64,000 nt of DNA from Eutypa lata (GCA_022661535.1 JAKULF010000007.1:1798001-1862000); one strand, 5' to 3'. Positions 13,401-24,663 are shown, counted from the stretch's first letter. The notes: generated by a model from the letters alone, not told the origin. Numbers and translations: made by a program.

Positions 13401-13675
13401 TCTGAAACTTCATCGGAAACTTCTTCCGCCTCCCAATTCTTCTTCGCCTTCCTGCGTTTGCGAGAGACAGCCCTGCCTTTACCCTTGCCTGTGGCTTTGG
13501 ACGCGGGCTTCTGTGGAGCCTTTTTGCGTTTCTTGAAAGCCTCGTATTCGTTATCGAGGTCATCACTCCAATCAGTGTTGATGGCCGTGTCTACCTTCCG
13601 TTTCCGTTTACTAGCATGAACGGGTCTCGAGGAGTCATCGTCAGAAATTGTGATGGAATCCGATGATGGGCCCAT
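10409..13675 (-). CDS. SNF2-family ATPase of the ERCC6L2/Rad26L type
   Basis: A single intronless frame of 1088 residues. A basic, NLS-rich N-terminus (KRKRK, KKRKK, RKRRK) precedes the helicase core. In order: LRDYQIEGVRFL (Q-motif region, about 176), Walker A GDDMGLGKT (about 199-207), DECH box (about 318-321), LTGTAIQN (motif III), and the C-lobe with VLVFSHS, YLDGAMS, FLISTKAGGVGLNI and QAQDRAYRIGQ. After the core comes QANIGYSASNERRYFKGVQ, the segment I associate with ERCC6L2 (Hebo) homologues rather than Rad26/CSB. The last 200 residues are acidic and Lys/Glu-rich. Expected role: ATP-driven DNA translocation in nuclear DNA repair. The paralogue assignment is by recognition only; INO80 or CSB is less likely because there is no long insertion in the C-lobe. 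Confidence 0.85.
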   Translation of the reverse strand: MGPSSDSITISDDDSSRPVHASKRKRKVDTAINTDWSDDLDNEYEAFKKRKKAPQKPASKATGKGKGRAVSRKRRKAKKNWEAEEVSDEVSEELPEYIVERRKIFDEQRQILREGGLCLPPDYSDIYFSDDEKLEHLEEKPQFDERSGIKPCHDYKDIVLESSAGIIPASIAQYLRDYQIEGVRFLHELFVYQKGGILGDDMGLGKTVQIAAFLTAAFGKTGDKRDAKRMRKYRRQKAKDEWYPRALIICPGSLTQNWKNELDRWGWWVADLYHGAGKDDVLDTARAGRLEIMITTYGTYKNHSGQINRVPWDVVVADECHCIKDSRADVTVEMNKVNALCRIGLTGTAIQNRYEELWTLLNWTNLEQFGTISDWRHTICKPLTIGQSHDATLQQLSEARKTAIKLRDNLLPRFFLRRMKSLIADQLPKKSDKVVFCPLSDLQREAYENILRSKLVEFVKTAYDECDCGSGSKRGWCCYEANQEGESWKSFVFPIIMSLQKLSSHFNLIIPKTGDDTVKQRRELRFLQAAMPDRWQEYYAKRESLLDQANPEFCGKWKILRKLLKLWHDSGDKVLVFSHSVRLLRILQHLFSNTSYSVSYLDGAMSYEERQTTVDNFNSDPNQFAFLISTKAGGVGLNITSANKVVIMDPHWNPSYDLQAQDRAYRIGQTRDVDVFRFISTGTIEEITYARQIYKQQQANIGYSASNERRYFKGVQQDSSRKGEIFGIQNLLTFHGDQVVLRDIVNKTNVAEARAGVHLMEIDMDKAVEDEDDQFIKKEEGKHDKGGGLEQLSTMLTINKKGIPDAKADRNKKQTDVVQAILASAGVEYTHENSEVVGTSKIEDELSRQAALVTSQEDGGYEYTMSLIAGRALFYNSQDAEASSGGGDPVATPRPFEYEFNPPEDVMRRQFCTMAQTFGFSGAVEFALAVEGMTQEQRRNCLDLFYRKRVEKLKERGDIVQAPQATKSEETESSGSVDGTAKESLVKIEDGDDDSTVASASEEERGEVDVKREEGEEEGEKTPVATTPKVKAEPKDEDESPGLIIGNLAVVAPNVKSEGDDVQVKVEGDGEGPSVCVWLSDDETDDEL

Positions 13676-14437
13676 GTTTTATAATCTGAGTATCTCTGTG
13701 ATGGCATCTTTCACCAGAAAGTACCTGAAATGGATAAACGGGATAAGAACACTCATGTTGGAAGCCTTGGGTTGTGTCGTCGTACAAGCTTAGCTTAAAT
13801 TGAGAATGAAAGGGTTGAGCACAAAGGATGACGCGCTAAGGTTTGGTCGACCGCGTTGCACAGTGAGGTACCCACTAAACTTTAGCATTAATGATCATAT
13901 CTACATCAAGTACACAGGTACAACCTACAAACTTTACATATAACCGTCTCTAAAATCCGCCTCAGTAAATAAAGTACATAGGCTGACTAGCAGCTTCGTT
14001 GTTATTAAAGCCATCTTGCCGTTTCTAATTCCTCTTAGCTTAGGCATTTACTGAAATAGATATTGAAAGGTGCCGGTGATAGTGGGTACCGGGGCCGGAT
14101 GTGCCGCAGTGGGGCTCGGCGCGAGCCCCGTGGATTGGATCAAGTATTAGGGCCTACGAATCTAATATAAATATAACATGGAACGAGAAAGTTGCATTGA
14201 TATGCTTACGCAGTGAGGGCCTAGAATTCATGTTTTTACTCGTTGGCCTAGGATGAAAGATCCTTGAATTGGTGTGAATATACGCATTCTTTCCTGCGTC
14301 TGTTTTTATTCATTCTAGCTAGCGAAATGCGATAGATAGTTGGTATTTCAACCGGAACGCCGTACCTTGCGAATTGCCGTCCTGTTCCCCCACGAGCTGA
14401 TCGCGAGCCCATTAGTCACAGCACCATAAAACATAAT
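13676..14437. other. intergenic region between SNF2 gene and IMP3
   Basis: Promoter of the SNF2 gene next to its ATG, then the 3' flank of IMP3. No ORF of note. A GC-rich patch at about 14085-14135 contains GCCGCAGTGGGGCTCGGC and the nearby short inverted pair GGCTCG/CGAGCC, but there is no T-run to suggest a terminator-like element. Confidence 0.45.
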
Positions 14438-15334
14438 TTACAACAACTCGAAGTCGTCCAGCTTGTCCCTGTACTTCATGATATTCCGCTTAACCTTGCT
14501 ACCAGGAGCCCACGTGACAAAGTCCTATAACAACGTATGGAGTCAGTATTGATAACAAACAATTGAGCGTAAAAGAGGGTAAGCGGCGGAATGTAACTCT
14601 GAGTGAGCAACCACATACCTCCATAGACCGCGTCACTAAAAACGCCGGGTCCGTCACGACCTCGGTGCCGACGCGGACGTGGCCCTGCTCGATCATCGTA
14701 ACAGCGGCCCTCAGATGCTCAGCCATTCTGAGCCGTGTCATAACGACGGGCAGCCGCCTCCTCGCAAGCGCGGACACGGTGATGCTGTTCTCGACCGCAC
14801 TGAGCTTCGAGGCCGACGATAGGATGCCCATGTCGTACAGCTTATCCAACAGGAGCTTCTCGGTTTTCCGGCGGACGGCGTTATCTGGCGGGAGCAGGGT
14901 GAGGCGGTGCGCTAGCTGGCGGAGAGACTGTATGCATGTTCTCGGTCAGCCTCTCTGTCCTATCCTAACTAACCTTACGTCTTCTTTCGTGCACTCGGGT
15001 TGGGTGTGCATGGGTGCTGATGGCGCTGAAGCGGTTGACTTACACCACATAGCCGGTTATACTTGTTATAGTCTGCAATTAATTACAAAGTTAGCGTCTG
15101 CACTTGTATATACGAATGATCATTCGCATGGCCCGAAAGGTCTCAAACATTTGAACATCGAGATAGTAGCAGTGATAGAATGCGAAGGACTATAGGTGCT
15201 TGCTTACCTTCTGGCTTCTGGATCATATAACGGCGTCTCACGGCGGCATCTCTGTGGTCGTTATCCTGCTTCCAGGTAATAAAGTCGACCTTCCGGAGCA
15301 GTTTCTGCTCGTGATGCTTCAGTTTGCGCGGCAT
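14438..15334 (-). CDS. IMP3: U3 snoRNP protein Imp3 (SSU processome)
   Basis: Four exons (15334-15208, 15072-15044, 14927-14619, 14524-14438) give 183 residues, the same length as the yeast protein. The start [18 protein letters not shown] is typical. The 29-base second exon encodes only [10 protein letters not shown], linking YMIQKPE to [14 protein letters not shown]. The S4 RNA-binding domain follows (about 108-180: [48 protein letters not shown]) and the tail ends [11 protein letters not shown]. Imp3 binds U3 snoRNA in the nucleolus and helps pair it with pre-rRNA during 18S maturation. All junctions have consensus sites (GTAAGC, GTAAGT, GTATGT donors) and keep frame. The gene is divergent from RSM18. 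Confidence 0.95.
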
Positions 15335-15679
15335 CTTGGGCGGTTGTTGATAATATCTGCAAGAGTCTAGTGTAAACCAGAAGCAGAATCTCGTTCACAC
15401 TTCCAATGCTAAAACGCCCGCCTGCACCACCCACTGCGACATCTCTGGAGACTGGACTTTTACGGTGGGTCCAGCTTTTATCGATAGTCTTGATAAGAAG
15501 ATACATATGTAGTTAGTTAACGCCGAACTTCATAGCGGATGGGCAACTGGGGTTCAATTCAAGACCCACTTATCGTGATAGTCGAATCAATTCACCTAAA
15601 TTTCTCATATACTCTTCCAAGAGCCAGGCATCTAATCGCCAGCGAGTTATCGCAGCTACAACAACGCCAGTTACCAAAG
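15335..15679. promoter_or_regulatory. shared divergent promoter of IMP3 and RSM18
   Basis: 345 bases separate the two start codons, so both promoters must lie here. There is no clear TATA box. Two related motifs stand out: TATCGATAGTC at 15479-15489 and TATCGTGATAGTC at 15571-15583. They could bind a common factor that coordinates the two ribosome-assembly genes; this is inference from repetition alone. Confidence 0.5.
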
Positions 15680-16829
15680 ATGCCGCCCAGGATATCCCTC
15701 GCAGCTGCTCTACGGAAGCCTTCGGTCTTCTTCAGAGCCCAGACAGCCCAGCTATCCACCTCTCTACCTTTACAAGCACGTGAGTAGCTCCTTGATTTCA
15801 TGGTGTCATAACCCTACATATATATATACGAACAGCCGATCTCTTTTAACGAGCATATTTATGCTTCGACGCCTCACAAACCGTAACCAAAGAAAACCAG
15901 AATAAGACTAAACTAACAACCCGGTCCCCAAACAGTACGCAACGACGTGCCCTCCCCAGCAACCCCAACCTCAAGCACAACCTCGAAACCGACCTCGGCA
16001 ACATCAGCAATCCTAGGTATAGACCGGCCCACATCCCCAACCACCTCCTCCTCCTCCTCACCAAGCGACCCAACGAACGCCGTAGCAGGGCTATTCGACC
16101 GGATGACGGCGCGGGCGCGCAACCCACTACAGAGGGGGCCCAGGGGCAGTGGCAGTGGCAGCGATAGAGACGGCGGCGGCGCGCAGCGACCGCGGCTCGT
16201 AGACGAGGACCTGCGGACGAAGTGGTCGCAGGACGACTTCGCGCGGCAGATGACGCGGCGGTGGCGCCCCGGAGACGTCTACGCGCCGCACGACCTGTCG
16301 CCCAGCGAGATGGGCAAGTGGCGGCGCAACCGGGCGCGCCAGCAGGACCTCGTGGATATCCTGGGCTTGAAGCCGCTGGATATGTATCGGGTGAGTTTTA
16401 TTTTCCCTTAGTTCACATCCCCCGTCCCCTCTAGTTATCACGCTGTCCTAGTGGAGGAGGGAGAAGAAAGAGACAAAAAAGAAAAATAGAGGAAGTAGGA
16501 AGGAAGAAAGAGGAAAACGCAAAGACGATAGAAGAAAAGGGGGGGACGGGGGAGGAAACAGGGAGACGAAGAACTTTGCTAACCAAAGATGCGTTCACTG
16601 GCAGAACTTCTCCGTCATCTCCGAGTACATGACGACGCACGGGCGCATCAAGCGCGCGGTCGACACGGGCCTCCGGCCCGTGAACCAGCGCAAGATGGCC
16701 AAGGCGATCCGCCGCGCCATCGGGCTCGGCCTGCACCCCAGCGTGCACCACCACCCGGAGATCCTAGCCCGGGACCCGGTCCGCCGCGCCGTGCAGAACC
16801 AGCCGACGGTGTACAACCACAAGATCTAA
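15680..16829 (+). CDS. RSM18: mitochondrial small ribosomal subunit protein bS18m
   Basis: Three exons (15680-15779, 15936-16390, 16605-16829) give 259 residues. The N-terminus (MPPRISLAAALRKPSVFFRAQ) is a mitochondrial presequence type: basic, hydroxylated, no acids. A low-complexity Pro/Ser/Thr and Gly/Ser linker follows, then the S18 core: DDFARQMTRRWRPGDVYAPHDLS, and across the last junction DMYR|NFSVISEYMTTHGRI, then TGLRPVNQRKMAKAIRRAIGLGL. This replaces bacterial S18, which binds 16S rRNA with S6. The middle and last exons are far more GC-rich than the surrounding DNA. The intron at 16391-16604 is unusually purine-rich. The gene is divergent from IMP3 and convergent with the PPR gene. 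Confidence 0.93.
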
Positions 16830-17286
16830 GTCCAGTTGGTGTAGTGTAGTATGGACGCTCTATCTACCTACCTACCTACATCTAGGTTGTGTTTTTTAAA
16901 CTGAAAATATTCCAGCCTACCTACCTACATACCTAGCTAGAGGTGTTGTAAACAGGAAAAGGAGGGAAAAAGGGGGGGGGGGGGGAGGGGTAGAAAGGGG
17001 CAAAACCTCTACGGTCAGTCTATCACAGGGGTATGTAGATATAGACCACGATCTATCTACCGTCTACAGAGCAAGGGATGCAGATGTCGTCACCGTCAAT
17101 GTACAAACAGCAGTTCGCTTGCTTGCTTGCCGCGATTTATATATATGTATACATACAGGTAGACAGCGAAAAACTTAGCACCACTATCCAAAGGGGCAGG
17201 GAGCTACTAGTTAGTAGTAGACAGGTATGTAAGTTTTATATGAATTTGTACATATAAATACAACATCCAATCAACCAATCAATGAA
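16830..17286. other. convergent 3' region with simple repeats and a G run
   Basis: Lies between the converging RSM18 and PPR genes and should hold both polyadenylation regions. It carries CTAC/CCTA tetranucleotide runs at 16863-16880 and 16916-16934, and an uninterrupted run of 14 G at 16972-16985, a likely sequencing and polymerase-slippage hotspot. No ORF. Confidence 0.6.
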
Positions 17287-19849
17287 TCACGCCTTCCACG
17301 GCCGTGATATCCTAAATTTCATGATCCCTTCGGCGTCCCGCCTCCTATACTTCTTCGACAGCTTCTCCCACACCGGAGCGTACTCCTCATTCGCCCAGAC
17401 TTCGAACTCGTCCTTCTGATCGTTCGACTGCAGAGCGTTGTAGACAATGGCGAGACTGAACGGCTTGTTGTTAGTACGTGAAACTGGTATATACTTTACG
17501 ATACAAAGTGTAATATAGAATAAATGTGAGAAAGGAAAAGGGGGTTGGGGATTAATTGACAGGAAGAGAGGGTGCGAAAACTCACGTATGTAGATTCGGC
17601 CGCTGCCCCACGACGTCCTCCATCTCCTCGAGCAGGCGCTTCGCCTCGGCGAGGTGGCCATGGGCGGCGCGCGCGCCGACGTGGGCCGAGTAGACATGGA
17701 GGGGGACGTCGATCTCCATGCGGGCCATCTTGTCCCAGAGGTGGGCGGCGGCCTTGTCGCCGAGGGGGCTCAGCTCGCAGGCGCGGAAGGCGATCTCGAG
17801 GGACTGGTAGGAGGGGCCCTCGGCGGAGGCCGTGACGTCGTTCCAGAAGAAGTCGAGGGCGCGGTCGGCGTGGTCGCAGGCGGCGTAGGCGATCATGAGG
17901 CCGTTGAGCAGCCGCGTGTCGGGCGTCAGCATCGTCGTGTCCATCTTGAGCATGTTGTGGACGGTGCGCAGGCTGTCCGGGTCCGGGCTCCGCCCCAGCC
18001 CCTCGAAGAACCGCGTGTACGTCGCCAGCGTCGGCCGGTGCCGCAGGTTGCCGTGCGCCCGCATGTGCCCGAACACGTGGCACGCCATGTCGGCGCGGCG
18101 CCGGTCGAAGAACGCGTCCATGACCGCCACGCGGTACTCGTTCTCCACCTCGGGGAAGAACTGGCGCAGCAGCGCGTACGCGTCCCACACCCGCGCCGTG
18201 CTGTTCCGCGCGTCGAGGCAGTAGTCCACGAACGCCTTGCGCACCGTCTGCCGCTCCTTGATGCTGTAGTGCGCCGTGTGCAGCGACAGCGTGTCTATCA
18301 CTTCGTAGTGCTCGTCGTTCCGCAGGAACGCCATGCAGATCGACACTACCGTCTGCGGGTCTAGGGTTGCGCGCTTCTCCTCGAGGAAGCTCGTCACTTC
18401 GAGTATGCGCTCGTAATTCGGCTGCGAGGTTGCGCATAATGCGCGGATGAATTCGTTCAAGACGGGTAACATATATTTCGTCTCCCCAAACGGTATGGCC
18501 CGAAATGTAGTGTAAGCACCGTCTAGATCGTTTGCCTTAAGCCGATACTCCATCTGCAGGAGGGATGTCTGCAAATTCGGCTCGAATCCCATCTTTTCAG
18601 CCAGAGACGTCAAGCGCTCGGCGAGGTAGGGGTCGTTGTTGTCGATGGCTACCCTCAGAAGGGAATTTATGGAGCCTATGTCCGGCTGGCTCCCTGGTAA
18701 GTCTTGCGTCTTTTCTAGACTGACTTGGAACATATGCTCTAGGTGGTCGACTCCTTTCCCTAGCAAAGCAACCGCCCAGCAAAAGGACGTGTCCCAACAG
18801 AATTTGTGCTGCCTCCAAGTGCCAATTTCTAGCCTGTTAACCAGTTCTCGATATACTCCTCTCGCCCAACCCTGCTCATTATTGCGTATAGCAAATTGTA
18901 ATATCTCATAGTATGTGGTGCGTGTTGGCGGCTGATCATTATATATCTTTTCACTAAACCAAGTCTTCGTCTCCTGTATACTATTCCTTCGCGCATAGAA
19001 AATCGACATAACTCCATGAAGGGCAGGGTCGAATTCTATGCCGGCCTTCCTCGCCAAAGCGACCAACTCTAGCAGGTCTTGTTCGTGCCCCTCGCGGGCA
19101 AGACCATGGATAACCGACATCCAAGCTTTGCTAGAACGCAATAGAGTCGAAGTTTCCGATGTCCATTCATGGTAGTAATCCACCAATAAATCCCTTGCCT
19201 CTCGTGGTTCGCCATAATGAGCCATAGCAGCCAATAGTTGATAAAGGTCTTTAATCTGTTCTCCACGATATGTCTGTCTTGCCCCGAAGGAGTGTCTTAC
19301 CCGAAGCTCCTTCGAGGTATATTCCAAATATCTTTCGCATGGTATTCGCAATGTCCTCCGTCTTATTTCGGTATAAAGTCCTTTTGCGAGTATAAGGTGA
19401 TCGTTTGGGTCATCCTTGGGTGCAGTAGTCAAGCAATCTCTAGCAAGCCGCAAATCCTCCTCTGATAGCTCTATCGATTTCATATGAGGTAGAGATAGAT
19501 ACGACAGCACTCGATGAGCGCATAAAGCTTGCGAAGAGTTCACTGCTCGGTCGTCTTTGGCCTTATACGAAAAGAATTCCCGCCATGCTTTAACTAATTC
19601 AGACCTCGGGGGCGGCCGGAGGTTGTCATTCTCACTGGCGCGAAATTGAAGAAGCGTCTCATAACCTGGTTCGGCTACGAGCTCTCTGGGGGTCCGGGGC
19701 GGTTTCTTAAAAAGCCCTAGAAAGGTCCTCCTCTGTGGTGTCCTTATAACTCGACAGCCGACTGGATAGGTGCGGAAGATAGGTCGAGGTGGGAGGAAAG
19801 AGGGACCATATAGGCGTCGCAGGACATGGCGGGTCAGTTGCGACCGCAT
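17287..19849 (-). CDS. mitochondrial pentatricopeptide-repeat (PPR) protein
   Basis: Two exons (19849-17586, 17455-17287) give 810 residues. The junction (CATAC|GTGAGT ... TTCAG|TCTCGCC) yields NLHTLAIVYNAL. A basic, Arg-rich presequence-like N-terminus with no acids (MRSQLTRHVLRRLYGPSFLPPRP) predicts import into mitochondria. The rest is helical with degenerate 35-residue repeats of the PPR pattern, for example TTYYEILQFAIRNNEQGWARGVY, GSINSLLRVAIDNNDPYLAERL, TLATYTRFFEGLGRSPDPDSL, RLLNGLMIAYAACDHADRAL and HVYSAHVGARAAHGHLAEAKRL. Fungal PPR proteins of this size bind organellar transcripts for stability or translation (Cya5/Cbp1-like roles) or assist complex assembly; the particular target is not inferable. 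The C-terminal half of exon 1 is strikingly GC-rich compared with the N-terminal half. Confidence 0.87.
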
Positions 19850-20554
19850 AATGGGAGGTAGAGCTATCTATAATGACTCCTACAGCATAATTAGCACTCA
19901 ATTGGAAGTTCTAGGTAATTCACACGTATTCAACTAACCTGTGCATGACTAAAGGTTATTCGTGGCCTTGAGATAGCACCTACTACGTAGTAAATACCGT
20001 CAATTTGTGGCTTGCGACTTAAACTTGAAGCTCTCCCACAAAAAATGGAACCTTAAGCTTTTCCCAGCGCGCGTCATTCCCGAGACTCCGATCGGTTAAT
20101 CGCAGGTGCCGTCAAAGGTCTAAATAACCCCTGTAGTCCCGGCCAGCTGTCTGCCAACTGCAATGACTCTATCCGTTTTATCTTTACGCCCCCCTTTAAT
20201 AGTTCATACTCCTTACTGATTAAAGCTATAGAACATACGGTAACCCAATTTCTCTTATAGGCTCATTTTCTCAGTTGTTTACGTGCAATTAACGAGACAT
20301 CAGTAAGCAGGGGAAATTTGACTGCGTAGCTAACTAACTACGTGGTTGATTCATTTTCGTTGATTGGTACCTAGTCCACATTGTAAAATCAGAGATCTAT
20401 GGAAGTACCGTGCAGACGCCACCCAACTCCAGGTATTCTGTATGTCAAACCCAAAATAAGCACCAACAAGATACATTTCAAGCTATTAAATATAAACCCC
20501 TTCTATCACCTTCGCTGATCCCTCGATTGGCCGAAGGTGAAAACCACTCATCTG
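19850..20554. other. intergenic region, no gene seen
   Basis: Promoter of the PPR gene and the 3' flank of the tentative zinc-finger gene. Short ORFs only, none with features. No structured RNA recognised. Confidence 0.5.
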
Positions 20555-21972
20555 CTAAGCATCGTTTGGATCTGTCGGGGTCGGAAGACTCGGCTTCCGT
20601 CCTTGGTACGGCGAGATCACAAAGTCTTCGGCAAACCTTGCGTGCAGTTTTTTTACATGTCTGTTGTAATTGTCGACTCGGTTGTATTTCTTCCCGAAGC
20701 TCGGGCAACGGCATTCGGTACACGTCCACTGAGCAGGTTGGGGTTGTCCAGAGTCTCCGCCAGGAAGCTGGCGCCTTCGTTGATCCTTCCTGGTCGTGGA
20801 GGCAACAGGCGGTATGCACCCGATGGCAACTGATAACGGCAGCAAGGGATACTTGTCGAAAATTATAAAGGACATCTCATGGTAGTCGAGTTTCGTCTCG
20901 CGACACGGTAAATATAATAATGATCGGGTTGACCCGCAGCGCAGCAGTTGCTTGCTACGTCAACACGAGACCTTGTCACTAGTATTTCCGCTCGTGCAGC
21001 GCCTTTTCGTTTTGTGTTGCGGCGTTCTATAAATAGAGAGTCAGCTATACATCCGTCTTCCTCCTTGCCATACTTGGATGGATCGACTCATGATACATAC
21101 TGGGTTTGGTCAATCGAGACCTGCTCAACGTGCGAGTTCAAACTATCGTTTATTGCGTATGTCTCGGGACCCCTTTGTATAATAAGTGAAGTGTACCGAT
21201 CAGGAGTACTTGCAGGTATTGAAGCTGAGGGGTCCAGAGGAGAGTAAATGAGGCTGTGAGTGCCCGTAAAACTAGCTAAGCTGATCTCCGGATAGGAGCT
21301 AGAGGAGTAGACTCCGGTACAATTAGGTGTCAGGATTATAGGACCGAGGCTTGTTGGTATCGATCGTATATCATATCCGGGGTCCCAATAATTCAACACG
21401 TTTTGCGAGGCATAGTGGCTAGTTGGAATTGAGGCTATAGCAGAGATACGATGCCGCTCAACAATATCTCCACCATAGTAATTGGCTCTCCCAGCGTCGA
21501 AGAGAACTTCCGTACCATGCGGAAGCCCAGCTCCGCCGGTGAAAGTTCCTGTCCTACTATTGGTATCAGGAACCTTAAGACTGAGATCCTCAGCCACCAC
21601 CGCGCTATGATCCTTTCCACCAAACATTAGCCAAGGATAAGATGGCTTAAGCAACACAGGGGGCTATGCTTTTCGGAAAGAGGAAACCTCAGTTTCAGGT
21701 TCCATTGTGCATTGACTCAACTTCAGTGAAAGGAGACGGTCTTTTTGGATACCAGAGCGAAACTTACACATGTTGAATATTGCATTGTAATAGCTTCTTG
21801 TTCGAGCTGCTCCTGTATAGTTAAGGGTTGCAGGAGGTCCACCTATAAGATGTAAGTGAGATATGTAAAGTCATTTGACGGGACTGCATACTTCGCTATT
21901 CGCTATAGAGCCCCAATTTGTAGACTCCATGTCCCCAACCTGCAAGTGAGGATGGTGCTCTGCTTCGCCCAT
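20555..21972 (-). CDS. tentative protein with a C-terminal C2H2-like zinc finger
   Basis: Pieced together by eye from four exons: 21972-21892, 21842-21768, 21663-21101 and 20954-20555, giving 372 residues. The first two introns have clean sites (GTATGC..TATAG, GTAAGT..CATAG). The third uses GTATGT at 21100 and, to keep frame, an acceptor at 20955; the better-looking acceptor at 21027 (GCTGAC..TTTATAG) leads to a stop after 20 codons. Without the third splice the protein ends at 21088. The middle is Ser/Pro/Thr-rich. The last exon encodes WTCTEC followed by FGKKYNRVDNYNRHVKKLH, resembling the DNL.RH..H half of fungal C2H2 fingers with Tyr in place of Phe. It could be a transcription factor, two unrelated fragments, or a decaying gene. 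Confidence 0.4.
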
Positions 21973-24663
21973 GTTTATTATGTTATATCGGGGGGGGGTC
22001 TTTGTGGCAATTAAGTGTATAGGGGTATGGGAAACATTCTTCATGTCATCTATATTAAGTGTAAGTAAAAGATATAGATATACACTTGCTTAAATACCTA
22101 CGACTAAGCATACGGTACGTGATGCGATATATTTATAGCTTGCTGTCAGTGATGGGCAGCATCTTGTAACGCGCTATATTTTATATCTTACTTTTATGAA
22201 CAAAAGAAGTTGATTTATAATCCCACTCCATATGAGTGTAGACTCACATGCTCTCCCCTTCCTATGCCAGCCTATTCCAACCCACCTTTACCCCTGCCAA
22301 GGACCAAGAACCATAGTATTATACAAAAGGATTGCAGACTATCATTCATCCCGAGATACTGTATGAAGATCGCAACCCATTTGGTGAGTAATTGATCTGC
22401 ATTAAGCCTGTTGAAGACGCCATACCGCTAAGCATTTCCAGGTTCTCGGGACCACCCCCATAAGCATATGAAGACACCGTTCTAAAATAGGAAGTCGTAT
22501 GCGAGAATCCTGTTCAACTCAATAAAATACTCACTCGCAACGCTGCTTAAACTGTGAGTGTCTGAAACAAATAGTATTGTAACTAGTTCAGGATGTCACA
22601 CAGTGAAGATGTAAGGTTCGGTTGGTCAAGGTACGGGCGAACCATGATCTCGGAGAATTATCTATATCTATATCTTACAGCGTCAGCTTGGCAGCATGAG
22701 CTTGATGGGGGTTAGCTTGGCAGCTTTTTCCTAATTCAAAATAATGTAGTTGTAGGATTGCTGCTGGCTATGTGACTCACACGTAGGCATCTATGATCGT
22801 ATAACTAATATCGTGACCAGCAGAAACCAGGCGAGACTCAGTGGTAGACTTGGCATACGCTAAAATCCTACTGTCATAGACGCAGAAGGGAGATCCTTTT
22901 GGCCGGCAGGTCCGGACACGGCAATATTCGGTCGTAGTACTAGGTAACCACTAGATCCTATCTGCAACTTTTTGAGCTATTGCTTTTGAGCTTTGCTGGG
23001 TATGCAGTGATCTACCACCGCCATGTGGCTTTCATACATATTCTATAGCCCCTTTTCGCACTTTTCGTCGTCTTGTAACATCAGCATACAATGAACTCAT
23101 TCAAGGGACCGGTTTGAATTGATTGGTTGTCTTGCAATCTCACTATATTGGGCTTGGAAGGTACGCCATGGTAATATGATGCTCTCTATAATGTATCATT
23201 TCACTTACATGGCCAACATAATTAATATAGTTGACGGCGTGAATCAAATAGTATACACGTATTAACATGAGGTAGTTATTTTACAAAGCTAATTAGTACT
23301 AAGGTGACATTAATAGATATATTCTAGGGGCCACTATGGATTCAGCAAAAGTCATGAGACCTGTAACATACAAATTCAGGATCTACCTTTCTAGCTAATA
23401 CGATTGGTTGGCGGAGAATGGGTTCCGATCTATGGAATATAACTTCCGATTAATAGAAATTGAGATCCTAGGTGGGGGAACAAAAGAGGAATATTGTACC
23501 CGATTTGGGCTTGTGTAACCTCTAACTTAGACCGAGTGCAGAAACACATACGTAACATCGGAGAAGGTGGATATGATTATAGTGTATTCAACGGTGTGAC
23601 GCACTTAACATGGACGAGGCTACGAGTCCGTCGAGTGTTGGGTGGCCACGTAGATACTTATTATTTTCTCTCATTTCTACGAAGGTATGTAGGTAAATAT
23701 TTTGGACTGTGCATTGAGCCAAAAAATCCTATGCGTTGCTGACGTTAATTAGGCAGGTTAGTTGGTCACGAACATTTTGCCACCTGCTGTTTACTGCCTT
23801 AATACTCATCGCGGAGGAAACACTTCCCGAGATCCTCCGTCTGATAAATCAGAACCCAGAGAATTCCGGATTGGCCCGAAAGAAAGAAGAACAAAAATAA
23901 TCATGTTTCTAGAAGGTTTTACTCGTCTCCTCGCTTATTATCTGCTCCAGTTTCCTTGTACTACCTGAATGTGTGAGACGCGTCATAACTAGTGCATTTC
24001 TGCATGTAAAGGATTTGAAATTGGTAACAGTCACTGGTCGGCGTTCCTGCGTGGATCAAAATAGTAATTGGCTTGCATTTCGGATGACGGATTTACCTGC
24101 AGCTTACCTTATATTGACGAAAAGGAGATTTCAATATTAATGTTAATATACAGCTGGGACGCTTGATGTTAACCTTTCCAAGGTCATATAGGATCGACTG
24201 CTTAAAATCATACTATGTAAAGGGGCTAGAGTTTATGCCATTAGGAAGATATTTCATACATAACGTCCTAATACGAATAGCACCGCAAGAAGACCCCAAA
24301 TATATGAGTGATATTTGTTTAGGCTTTACCGAGAAGGCGAAGCCATTTTCGAAGTCTTGTTGATCCTAACAAGAGGAATATACTCAGCATACTGATCAAT
24401 ATTTGCAAATTAGATAACTATTAGCAAGAACTTATTAATACTATAAGTTTATCGAACACAGAGTATAATACATGACACCAACATTCTTCGTGCATACATA
24501 GTTGAGTAATTTATCACCCATTATATCCGGTGACCTATCGTTTTTATGTGCTCATACATTCGAGAACAAACGCGTGCTTTAAAACGCGAACCAATGAAAG
24601 TCTAATGTAACCCCTTATTACATCTATGTCCTAAGTTGTCGGAGCACGTACGTTATTGACGTA
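21973..24663. other. long AT-rich gene-free stretch
   Basis: About 2.7 kb with no supportable gene on either strand. Base composition is AT-rich but both CpA and CpG remain, so it is not RIP-saturated like the right end of the window. Short ORFs near 23494-23968 and 24163-24363 have no initiation context, domain or splice support. TATCTATATCT runs occur near 22660. It might hold unrecognised relics or a non-coding transcript. Confidence 0.45.

Noticed and set aside
17654..18364. 236-codon plus-strand ORF opposite the PPR gene
   Set aside because: Shadow of the GC-rich exon on the other strand; Arg/Val/Glu-rich translation without any motif, typical of antisense frames in high-GC coding DNA.
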